A DNA stretch of 52,390 bases from Promethearchaeia archaeon (GTDB lineage: Archaea > Asgardarchaeota > Lokiarchaeia > Sigyniarchaeales > SOKP01): assembly GCA_029856145.1 (NCBI GenBank), contig JAHQWK010000007.1, forward strand, positions 1 to 52,390. Reading direction: 5' to 3'. The notes under the pieces were generated by a model. The model was not told where the DNA came from. It saw nothing but the letters and a program-made list of their open reading frames with translations, and ran no database searches. Shown in pieces: positions 7,742 through 15,519 of the stretch (positions are counted from its first letter, which is position 1; each line of letters starts with the position of its first letter). A program made the translations under genes and the position numbers.

Positions 7742-10700
7742 TTGAGAATTTTAATTTTAAGTCATCGGAACCCATATTTTCCTCCCTATATTTTTTTAAA
7801 AATGCCTGAAGCGATTCAAAGAGATGATATCAAACAAGTTCCTTTATTGATAGATCTCTATGATAGCGGTTTTTTTAAACATGCGTTTGGAACTTTTAAA
7901 ACAGCTAATTTAATCTTTGAAATTCCAAGTGAATACTCAAGAACAAAAAAGGAGCGCCTTTTAATTTCACTAGTTATTGATAGCAAATCCAAAATTAATT
8001 CTACTTTAGCCCAAAAGTTTTTAGAGGGACTTGTTGAAGATTTCAAAAAAATCGAAGACGCTTTCAAGGCTTTTTATGTAGACTCTAAAATTTATGAAGG
8101 AGATCCCACTAAACTAGAGGAAATTAGAGCACTTCTAAATGCGTTTAATATTTCTTTTCCAGAAGAAGAAGTCATATTTGAACAAAAAGAGGCAAAAATT
8201 TTAATTTTTGGGCTTTCAGTGGCGGGGAAAACGACAATAATTCGAACGAGAAGAAAATCAGTATCAAAAACAATATTTCCAACTATAAATGTAGACATTT
8301 CTAGAATTTTAGTTAATAATGTATCTTTGTTAACATATGATATACCTGGAAAATATAAAGTTAAGGAAATATGGAAACCTTATTTAAAAAATCAGGATGG
8401 GTTGATTTTTGTTTTAGATGTTACTGATAAAATAAAATTCTCATATGCACGCGAATTACTGCATGAAATTGCCGGAAAACCAGAGTTAAGTGAATTGCCA
8501 CTTCTTATCCTTTTCAATAAAATTGATTTAAAGCAACCAGATATTAATGATCTAGAAGAAGCGATGGGACTGAAGAAACTCGGAAAGAGACCAATAAAAT
8601 CATTTTTGACAAGTGGAATTAAAAACATAAATATTGATGAGGCATTTAATTGGCTTTCACTTAAAATTGCAGAGAGAATTGAACAATATATTCCAAGAAG
8701 AGAGGTCGGGATAATTTTTTGTCGATGGGATGAAAATCTAGGTATTAAAATCGAAGCAGTTCATCCTAAAGATGCTTTTGAGAATCCAGAATTGATATCT
8801 GTTAAAAGTTTTTCAATATCACAGTTTATTTTTGGAGGAGATGAAATTAGACCAACCTCAGTAATTCTTCCATTTCCTCACCTAAATTCAAATGCAGCGA
8901 TTTATTTTGACTATGTCCAAAATGAGAGTATTAGAGGTGGTTTATTACCTTTATCTTTAATAATTTATTACAATGAAAAAATTCCCAAAAATATAATTAA
9001 CCAATTTAGTTCTTTCATTCTTAAACAATTTGATGATATAAAAAAAAATTATTCAAATAAAAAGCAAGTAGTAGATATTCTTGAGTCTATTCACAGTACA
9101 ATAATAAATCAAATTGCTTTATTTCAACCTTCAATTGAAGCACTTAAAATAGCCGAATTACGTTATGAGGCTTTATTTAAAGCGGCTCGAGATGCTATTT
9201 TAATAATTGATAAAAAATCAGGAATAATAATGGATGCGAACAAAGAAGCGGAGAAATTATTTCAACGACCATTTGAAGATTTCATTGGTTTGCATTCAAG
9301 TCAAATATTAAGTGGTATAATTAATATAGATTTTAATGAAGAAGTATTTGATCAACTTAATTATCCATTTCCTTTAAGATTAGAGGTTATTGATAATTCT
9401 GGTAATCTTATTCCAGTTGAAATTAGTGTAAATGAAGTTCAGATGGGGGGTCAAATCTTTGTTCAATACATAATTCGAGATATTAGTAAGAGAATAGAAG
9501 CAGAAATTAAATTAAAGCATTCTGAAATAAAGTATCGTCATCTTTTCAAAGATTCACCCTTTTCTATTCTTTTAATTGATCCTAAAGGTTCTTTAGTTGA
9601 TTTCAATCCTGCTTTAGAAGAAACTTTAGGATATACAAGAGAGGAATTAATGGGAAGAAAATTTGTAGATCTTTCATTAATACATCAAGATTATCTGGTA
9701 GAAGTTCTTAAAAGATTGAAAAAAGAAGAAAGAGGTAAGATTTTTCCTCCATTAGAAATTCAACTCTATCAAAAAAATGGCAAGCTCATTTGGGTAAATA
9801 TGCAATCATCTTTTGTTAATATTGGTGATGAAACCTTTTATCAAATAATTTGTCAGAATATAACAGAACAGAAAAAAATAGAACAGGAATTAAAGAAAAT
9901 TTCTAGATTAAAAGCTATTATTACAGGAATTGTATCAAGATTTGTAGGTATACAAGATTTTAATCAGGCAATAATTGATTCACTTAGAGATGTTGGTGAA
10001 TTTGTTAACGCAACACGAGCATATCTTTATATCTTTAATAATAATTTTAATTTCATAAAAAGAAATTACGTTTGGTATGGTAAGTTGATTTATCCCCAAA
10101 TTAATTTACCTGAAAATATATTAATTAATAATTTTCCATCCGTAATTGAGAAATTAAAAAAATCTGATTATTTTTATGTTAAAAATGTAGATACACTTCC
10201 TAAAGAAGCAATAAATTTAAAGAGTTTTCTTGAAAATCAAAAAGTTAAAAATTTTTTAACATTTTCGGTAAAAATTAATGGGATCTTAGAAGGAATTGTT
10301 TGTTTTGATAATATAAAGGACGAGGATTATTGGATAGAAGAAAATTTAGAATTATTAAGCATTATTTCAGATATTCTTAAAAATGTGATGCTACGTAAAT
10401 TAGCTGAAGAGAATTTACGTATAAGTAAAGAAACTATCCACCAAGAATTTGATAGAGAGTATTTTTATAAAGAGCTATTCGTGAATGATATAAATACAAT
10501 AATTAAGAACATTCAATCATTATTAGACGAATATACCAAGCAAGATAATCAAATTTTATTAAAACCTAAAAGAGAATTATTATTTTATATTAAAGATCAA
10601 TGCATAAACGGTCAACTTTTAATATATATAATAAAAAAATTAACGCTGATTAATGAAACAAATGTTGTAATTAAACCAGTAAATATAAATAATGTAATTG

Positions 10701-11113
10701 ATGACGTTAAAGAATTTATTACAAATAGTTATTCTAATAAACAAATTAATATAATTATTGAACATCCAACTGAGGATCTATATGTAAAAGCTGATAAGTT
10801 TCTAGTAGATGTTTTTGTTAATATCCTTATTAGTTCGATTAGATATAACAAAAGACCTACAATAGAGATTAAAATCATTATCTTTAGAAGTCAAAAGGAT
10901 GACCTAAATTATATTAAAATAAAAATAATCGACTATCAGAAAGAGATTTTAAATATCGGGAAAGAAATGATATTTAAGAAAGAAAGAGAAAAGGATGGTA
11001 AAATTAAAGAAATAATTTTAGGATTTCTATTGGTCGAGCGTGTCTTAAATAATTACAATGGAAAAATATGGGTAGAAGGAGATTCTTTTGTAATTTTATT
11101 ACCCGAAGCTTAA
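7742..11113 (+). CDS. Longin-like / Arf-like GTPase / PAS-PAS-GAF / degenerate histidine-kinase fusion
   Basis: 1123 residues, likely cytosolic; no membrane segment. Residues 1-140: alpha/beta segment resembling a longin-like domain. 150-313: Arf/Ras-type GTPase with G1 GLSVAGKT (157-164), switch Thr181, G3 DIPGK (200-204), G4 NKID (259-262), G5 TSG (290-292). The residue after DxxG, normally the catalytic Gln, is Lys204. 320-437: a second segment with the strand-strand-long-helix pattern of the first. About 473-585 and 593-717: two PAS domains. About 720-885: GAF. 900-1123: histidine-kinase-like. At the H-box (FYKELFVNDIN) the expected His is Asn; the ATP lid lacks DxGxG and GLGL. I infer a nucleotide- and ligand-sensing scaffold rather than an active kinase. 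Sequence lacks frameshifts, so the fusion looks real. Confidence 0.88.
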   Translation: MRILILSHRNPYFPPYIFLKMPEAIQRDDIKQVPLLIDLYDSGFFKHAFGTFKTANLIFEIPSEYSRTKKERLLISLVIDSKSKINSTLAQKFLEGLVEDFKKIEDAFKAFYVDSKIYEGDPTKLEEIRALLNAFNISFPEEEVIFEQKEAKILIFGLSVAGKTTIIRTRRKSVSKTIFPTINVDISRILVNNVSLLTYDIPGKYKVKEIWKPYLKNQDGLIFVLDVTDKIKFSYARELLHEIAGKPELSELPLLILFNKIDLKQPDINDLEEAMGLKKLGKRPIKSFLTSGIKNINIDEAFNWLSLKIAERIEQYIPRREVGIIFCRWDENLGIKIEAVHPKDAFENPELISVKSFSISQFIFGGDEIRPTSVILPFPHLNSNAAIYFDYVQNESIRGGLLPLSLIIYYNEKIPKNIINQFSSFILKQFDDIKKNYSNKKQVVDILESIHSTIINQIALFQPSIEALKIAELRYEALFKAARDAILIIDKKSGIIMDANKEAEKLFQRPFEDFIGLHSSQILSGIINIDFNEEVFDQLNYPFPLRLEVIDNSGNLIPVEISVNEVQMGGQIFVQYIIRDISKRIEAEIKLKHSEIKYRHLFKDSPFSILLIDPKGSLVDFNPALEETLGYTREELMGRKFVDLSLIHQDYLVEVLKRLKKEERGKIFPPLEIQLYQKNGKLIWVNMQSSFVNIGDETFYQIICQNITEQKKIEQELKKISRLKAIITGIVSRFVGIQDFNQAIIDSLRDVGEFVNATRAYLYIFNNNFNFIKRNYVWYGKLIYPQINLPENILINNFPSVIEKLKKSDYFYVKNVDTLPKEAINLKSFLENQKVKNFLTFSVKINGILEGIVCFDNIKDEDYWIEENLELLSIISDILKNVMLRKLAEENLRISKETIHQEFDREYFYKELFVNDINTIIKNIQSLLDEYTKQDNQILLKPKRELLFYIKDQCINGQLLIYIIKKLTLINETNVVIKPVNINNVIDDVKEFITNSYSNKQINIIIEHPTEDLYVKADKFLVDVFVNILISSIRYNKRPTIEIKIIIFRSQKDDLNYIKIKIIDYQKEILNIGKEMIFKKEREKDGKIKEIILGFLLVERVLNNYNGKIWVEGDSFVILLPEA

Positions 11114-11206
11114 AAAAATATTTAATCTTCAATATTTAATTAGTATAGTCTCTAACTCATCTTAATAATGTTGAAAATCCATTAAGAATTCCATCCTCTA
11201 CTAATT

Positions 11207-11257
11207 AATAAAATCAATTACGAAATCCTACGATTTCTCCATTTATATTTAGGAAAT
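11207..11257 (+). pseudogene. Fragment copied from the 3' part of the HEPN-like gene
   Basis: These 51 bases match 7292-7342, inside the HEPN-like coding region, at 49 of 51 positions in the same orientation. No start or open frame extends around the fragment. It lies between the GTPase-sensor gene and the cold-shock gene, so it appears to be a recombination or duplication scar. Confidence 0.75.
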
Positions 11258-11342
11258 AAATTAAAAAAAAAGATTAGGTTTAAAAAGATTATAAAAATGA
11301 TATTTTTATGTTCAATTATTTACCAATTAAATTATTTATTTA

Positions 11343-11648
11343 TTAGTAACGTCTTTTTCCACCGCCACCTTTTCTACCTCCACCAAATGAAAAATCTTGG
11401 CGTGGGGCTTTTTTAGTGACGACCACATTACTAGCTTGTGGACCTTTTTGACCTTCTACGACATCAAATGTTACTTCATCGTTTTCATTCAAGGTCTTAT
11501 ATTCATCATCTTCTCCACTTAATGCAGAGAAATGAACAAACACATCAGATCCATCTTCAGAGTTTATGAATCCAAACCCTTTCCGTGAATTAAACCATTT
11601 TAAATAAACGAGGATTTCTCATTAATTTTTTACGGTTCCGTTTGCCAT
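11343..11648 (-). pseudogene. Cold-shock-domain protein interrupted by a 30-bp in-frame insert with two stops
   Basis: Read from ATG 11648 the gene gives MANGTVK, then ten codons including consecutive TAA and TGA, then [20 protein letters not shown] and the rest of a cold-shock domain with a Gly/Arg/Lys-rich tail ([13 protein letters not shown]). Without the ten codons it would be a normal 91-residue CspA-type protein with RNP1 KGFGFI and RNP2 VFVHFS. These are small RNA/ssDNA chaperones. An internal GTG at 11543 would begin only after RNP1, so it would not make a full domain. The frame after the insert is intact and undamaged. It is either a recent pseudogene, an assembly artefact, or an RNA that is spliced or bypassed. 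Confidence 0.85.
11598..11627 (-). other. 30-bp insert inside the cold-shock gene
   Basis: The extra segment begins AATTAATGAG after the Lys codon and ends TTTATTTAAAA before the Trp codon. AAAA occurs at both ends, so the exact boundary can slide by up to four bases. Its length is a multiple of three, and it contains in-frame TAA and TGA. I see no convincing bulge-helix-bulge fold. Confidence 0.7.
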
Positions 11649-11708
11649 TGTAAATTTTAACCTTTTATTTCTTTATTAAATTATATTTCATCTTTGTTAT
11701 TTTTTATC

Positions 11709-11731
11709 GTTCAAATAAGTAATACTTGAAC
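11709..11731. promoter_or_regulatory. Interrupted palindrome upstream of the cold-shock gene
   Basis: GTTCAA and TTGAAC are perfect inverted 6-mers whose outer ends are 23 bases apart, with inner TA pairs also symmetric (GTTCAAnTA-N5-TAnTTGAAC). It sits about 60 bases before ATG 11648. On the coding (minus) strand it lies just after a TTAAATATT TATA-like element at about 11733-11742. This placement suits a repressor operator; the regulator is unknown. Confidence 0.45.
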
Positions 11732-11912
11732 AATATTTAAGAAGAATGCTAAGGAATTAAACTTTTGGATGATTTCTTAAATATTTCATGGAATGGAATT
11801 TTAATCTTATTTGTATCAAACGTTTGTTTTTTTTTTTTAAGATTTTTTTAAGATTTTTTCATTCTTCGAATATTTTTAAAACAAGAATTTCTATTTCTGT
11901 TAGGTATTAAAT

Positions 11913-12506
11913 TCACTGCTCTTCATGTTCTATTATAAAGGTCTCCTTGGGTGTCTTTCTTGTTTCTCTTACTCGTTGTTTTAACTCTTTTCTTGTATCA
12001 AAATCAATATTTTCAAAAAGTAAGTCATATTCCTCCCATTCGAAGTAATCTAAGTAGCCCTCTTTAATCAAAAAAGTCATTACATTTAAATCTCCACTCT
12101 TAAACCTTTTAAGTATCTCCATCTTAAAAACTTCTTTCGCTAATGGATCTCCTGCAATTGTTAACTTTTTTAATAACGGGAAAGACAGATTCGCATGAAG
12201 CATTTGAGTATCATAATTATTCTCTGCCCAAGCTTGTATGTTTGAGCAATGAGCCCAAAACTCAACCTCAGAGTCGATTTGGTAATTTTGAGTGTCTATT
12301 GAATCATTAAATTCTAGTGATTTGTCCAATTTTTCAGCTAATCTGTCAATTGACAAAAAATCCTTATTATAAACGATAAAATTATCATTAGTATCTTGTA
12401 ATAGCAGATATTTGCACTGAATTATTTTCATATCATTGATATAGACATTTGTCCTGTCCTCTTCCAGTCGTAATGAAATATAATCATTTATTTTGAATTC
12501 CTTCAT
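11913..12506 (-). CDS. Conserved Lokiarchaeal-type protein of unknown function
   Basis: 197 residues, soluble. The N-terminal part is a beta-rich segment (KEFKINDYISLRLEE, then KIIQCKYLLLQ). The middle has the highly recognisable block EFWAHCSNIQAWAENNYDT, followed by LLHANLSFPLLKKL-like residues and AGDPLAKEVFKMEI. I remember this block from many Lokiarchaeal and some other archaeal proteins, often ahead of leucine-rich repeats; here the repeats are absent and the protein stops after about 200 residues. The biochemical role is not known. The gene is monocistronic, with ATG 12506 and more than 250 bases to either neighbour. Confidence 0.82.
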   Translation of the reverse strand: MKEFKINDYISLRLEEDRTNVYINDMKIIQCKYLLLQDTNDNFIVYNKDFLSIDRLAEKLDKSLEFNDSIDTQNYQIDSEVEFWAHCSNIQAWAENNYDTQMLHANLSFPLLKKLTIAGDPLAKEVFKMEILKRFKSGDLNVMTFLIKEGYLDYFEWEEYDLLFENIDFDTRKELKQRVRETRKTPKETFIIEHEEQ

Positions 12507-12654
12507 AAGAACCGTATTACCGTATTACATTAACTAATTTATTAAATATTCTTAGATATAAATATTATACAAAACTCTTTAATAGATTGATTAAGATGGT
12601 TGAAAAAAAAAATTGTTACCAAAGAAGATATCTTTATAAAAGCCAGAATGATAT

Positions 12655-12828
12655 CTGAAGGTTCTATTTTTATTAGATGAGAAAGTATCTAATAACTTAA
12701 AGAAGAAATTAGTTTCAGGAATATATAATGTTATTACTGTTCAAGATTTAAATAAAAGAAGTGTCGAAAATAGCGAACTATTAGAACTAGCAAGGATTGA
12801 GAACCGATTTCAGGAATTCATTAAGTAA
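12655..12828 (+). pseudogene. Remnant of a DUF5615 PIN-like toxin gene
   Basis: The frame reads KVLFLLDEKVSNNLKKKL, later NVITVQDLNKRS and NSELLELARIE, then diverges and stops after about 57 codons. The LDE near the start and the TVQDL block match DUF5615 PIN-like proteins of toxin-antitoxin pairs. The usual RDKDF-type active-site region is missing. The position of the start Met is CTG, and a TGA lies two codons upstream. A short fragment in another frame just upstream may be an antitoxin remnant, but I cannot confirm it. The whole 12507-12850 gap holds nothing else. Confidence 0.6.
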
Positions 12829-12850
12829 AATTTAAGTCTAAAAGTTATTT

Positions 12851-13363
12851 TTAATTTGATAATTCCTTTATTAGATTGCAGATTTTTTGTGAATTTTTTG
12901 TGGAGAAAACAAATGGTCTGCCAGATTGAAATGTTAATTTTACAGCCTCTCCGAAATCTGTGTTATAGGCCCATGAACCATCTACTCCAAATCGAATTCC
13001 TACTCCACCGTAAGTTCTAAAATTTGCTTTAGTTATATCACAACTTGTTATTGCGTTTAAGGGAATTTTCTTATGGTTAAAAATGCCATATACTACTTCA
13101 AGTTGATTACTGGTTAAGGTGATTTTTAGTCTTCTGTAGTTCCAATACATAAGAAAAATAAATAGACTTACAGCGCCAAGCATAATACCTATAAACGCCA
13201 ATTCGCCGGGATTGAAAGCAGTAATTATAATACCGATTGAAATACATAATACGCAAACAAATAGAACTAACCCTTTTACAAGTCTTCCAGCTGGAACCCA
13301 TTCTACATATAATATTTCATCATTTTTTTGGATATTTTTTTCTTTAATTTTTTTAATCACCAA
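12851..13363 (-). CDS. Two-TM membrane protein with bacterial PH-like domain
   Basis: 170 residues from TTG 13363 (GTG 13360 is an equal choice). A short basic N-terminus is followed by two hydrophobic segments at about 30-48 and 54-72. A C-terminal beta-rich domain follows: LKITLTSNQLEVVYGIF, then IPLNAITSCDI and the GGVGIRFG turn, ending in a helix. This is the layout of bPH-like membrane proteins, in which the PH fold faces the cytosol. The role is unknown. The upstream gene is divergent, with about 220 bases between the two starts. Confidence 0.75.
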   Translation of the reverse strand: MVIKKIKEKNIQKNDEILYVEWVPAGRLVKGLVLFVCVLCISIGIIITAFNPGELAFIGIMLGAVSLFIFLMYWNYRRLKITLTSNQLEVVYGIFNHKKIPLNAITSCDITKANFRTYGGVGIRFGVDGSWAYNTDFGEAVKLTFQSGRPFVFSTKNSQKICNLIKELSN

Positions 13364-13584
13364 TTTAATTTTGTTTCTTTCACCATACTAACCATAAATA
13401 ATATGGGATTTAAATTTTTCTAAATTTCTTATACATTACAATCTGCTCAGTTTTCTAAATCGTCTAATACCTCCTCTTATTAGTATTTAGCATCATTTTA
13501 AAAGGAGATGATGTATTCTAAAGTTATAATTTTCGGTTAATTTAATTAGTTTTAAATAAAAAAGAAAGAAATATTAATCTAGTT

Positions 13585-15150
13585 ATGAATGAAATTCAAG
13601 AAAGTTCCGAAACAGTAACAGAATTTCGATTGTCAAAGAAGAAGTTCATGTTAAATTTGATAAAGTTAATTCCAAAAATGAAAAAGATTAGGAAAAAAGC
13701 TGAGGAAATTCTACTTGAAACTGAACCATCAAAATTAAAAGTTGAGGCACCAACCTCAGAAACGATTCAGAAAGATTTAGACGATATTTGTAAAGGTCCA
13801 CATCGGAGAATTGGGACAGAAGAAGCTCATGAAATTGAAAATTTTTTAGTAAGGAAATGTAAAGAATTAGGATTGGAATCTGTGAGAAAGGAACCTGTTG
13901 ACGTTATAAATTGGAGTGCAACGAATTGGAAATTAACAATATCAACAGAAAGAGAAGAGATAGAGGTACCATGCTTTTATGTACTTAATACTGGATTTAC
14001 ACCGGAAAACGGAATAGTAGCCCCTCTGGTTTACATTGGTACGGGACAAGAAAAAGATTTTAAAAAAATAGACGTTAGCGATAAGATTGTAGTAGCAGAT
14101 ATCGAATTTCCAACCTTACCTTTAGGGAAATTGATAAAATTAGCAAAACTATTTTATGTTTCTGATCCATCAAATTTAATTGATGATACTACTGAACTCA
14201 TCTTGACATTTGTATTATCCAATTTCCCTCCCCAGGCTTTAGGGGGAAAAAGAAGAGAAGATTCTATGTACTGGCGAGCATTCGATAGAGGGGCGTTGGG
14301 ATTAATATTAATTTTAAGGGATTATCCTTCAAATATTAACAGCCATTGGGGCCCTTATGACGGAGTTATGAAACCTATCCCGGCATTATATGTTGGTAAA
14401 TATGATGGAGTAAGAGTTCGAGAGCTAGCACAGGAAGAAAATGCTCAATGTACTATAATACTTGAAGGGTTTAAAGAAGCAAGCGTAGCACATAATATTT
14501 GGGGCATTTTACCCGGAAATTCAGAGGAAATGATAATGATTTCAAGTCATCATGATTCAGCATTTAAAGGAGCATCTGAGGATGGAACAGGAGTGGCGAT
14601 GGTGTTAGCTCAACTAAGAGCATGGTCAAATGTTCCAAAAGAAGAACGCCCAAGATCTTTATTATTTTGTTTGTCAGCGGGACATCTATATGGTGGAATT
14701 GGTGCTGAAACATTTGCCCGTAAATATAAGGACACCTTATTAAAAAATGTGCTTGTAGATGTAAACTTAGAACATATGTGTGCTAAAGAAGTTATAGAAG
14801 ACCCTGAAACGCATAATTTTAAAATAACTAATAATCTATCAATGGGAGCACTTTTTATCTCTCGAAATGAAAATTTAGTAGCTCCTGTTATTAAGGTTTG
14901 TAGGGATTATAATATTGAAAAAATGCTGTTAATTCCAGATAACTTTTTCGCAACACCTCCAATTGGAGAAGCAGGACATTTTGCAACTCAGGCAGATTTA
15001 AAAGTTATTCATTGGATTAGATCTCCATATTATTTACTAACGGCAGAAGATACTCTTGATAAGATTGATGTAGATAAACTCCATTCTACTGCTCAGTGTG
15101 TATCTGATTTAATCATTTCACTGATGGATATACCGAGGGAATATTATTAA
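13585..15150 (+). CDS. M28-like zinc aminopeptidase homologue with altered metal site
   Basis: 521 residues. Residues 57-110 form the N-terminal peptidase part, about 130-300 look like an inserted PA-type domain, and about 303-510 form the catalytic fold. M28 enzymes use a His-Asp, a second Asp, a Glu-Glu pair and later Asp and His. Here SSHHDS (His323/Asp324) and the SEDGTG Asp333 are present. The Glu-Glu position reads SAGHLYGGIG, so Glu-Glu is replaced by Gly-His (366-367), and the last expected His before EDTLDKID is Leu or Thr. It may bind metal differently or have lost peptidase activity. No signal peptide is seen. ATG 13585 follows an AAAGAAAGAAA stretch rather than a strong SD. Dispersed repeat copy B begins 10 bases after the stop. 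Confidence 0.82.
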   Translation: MNEIQESSETVTEFRLSKKKFMLNLIKLIPKMKKIRKKAEEILLETEPSKLKVEAPTSETIQKDLDDICKGPHRRIGTEEAHEIENFLVRKCKELGLESVRKEPVDVINWSATNWKLTISTEREEIEVPCFYVLNTGFTPENGIVAPLVYIGTGQEKDFKKIDVSDKIVVADIEFPTLPLGKLIKLAKLFYVSDPSNLIDDTTELILTFVLSNFPPQALGGKRREDSMYWRAFDRGALGLILILRDYPSNINSHWGPYDGVMKPIPALYVGKYDGVRVRELAQEENAQCTIILEGFKEASVAHNIWGILPGNSEEMIMISSHHDSAFKGASEDGTGVAMVLAQLRAWSNVPKEERPRSLLFCLSAGHLYGGIGAETFARKYKDTLLKNVLVDVNLEHMCAKEVIEDPETHNFKITNNLSMGALFISRNENLVAPVIKVCRDYNIEKMLLIPDNFFATPPIGEAGHFATQADLKVIHWIRSPYYLLTAEDTLDKIDVDKLHSTAQCVSDLIISLMDIPREYY

Positions 15151-15159
15151 TAGATTGAT

Positions 15160-15209
15160 GGATCCTACCCTTAGGCATAGATAAATCCAATTAACCACAA
15201 TTAAAAAAT
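15160..15209 (+). repeat. Dispersed 50-bp repeat, copy B
   Basis: Begins GGATCCTACCCTTAGGCATA, 10 bases after the M28-like stop. It matches copy A (6309-6358) at 47 of 50 positions, in the same orientation. The flanks do not match. Confidence 0.75.
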
Positions 15210-15295
15210 TTGTAAAAAAAAATCATCTAAAAATTAAATAATAAGAACCCCAAGTATAGATTAAATAACGTCATTATTATAAGGTGATAATAAAA

Positions 15296-15451
15296 TTGAA
15301 AGAATATAAGGTGGAAACTGTAGGTAATATCTACTCCAGTGCAAAACATGGGAAAGAATTCGAAAAGATCTTGAATGATCAGGTAATCGAGGGCTGGGAA
15401 TTAAAATTAGCTGCTTCATTTTACTTAGTTTTTGAAAGAGAGAAAACTTAA
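15296..15451 (+). CDS. DUF4177 family small protein
   Basis: 51 residues starting at TTG 15296, with an AAGGTGAT Shine-Dalgarno 8 bases upstream. The sequence begins KEYKVETVGN and has the LNDQVIEGWELK helix-turn and a final FYLVFERE strand. This is the complete DUF4177 pattern (EYK start, a GWEL, final F-R). These are small alpha/beta proteins with no assigned function, found in bacteria and archaea. It sits alone between the M28-like gene and the convergent geranylgeranyl-reductase-like gene. Confidence 0.78.
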   Translation: MKEYKVETVGNIYSSAKHGKEFEKILNDQVIEGWELKLAASFYLVFEREKT

Positions 15452-15519
15452 AGAGAGCTGCTAGGAAGTATCTACCACTAAATTATTAATCTTCCCTTTT
15501 TCTTTTATTTAAAATTAGC

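Noticed and set aside
12596..12654. Possible antitoxin remnant before the DUF5615 fragment
   Set aside because: Only about 20 codons with no specific motif; cannot be told from chance.
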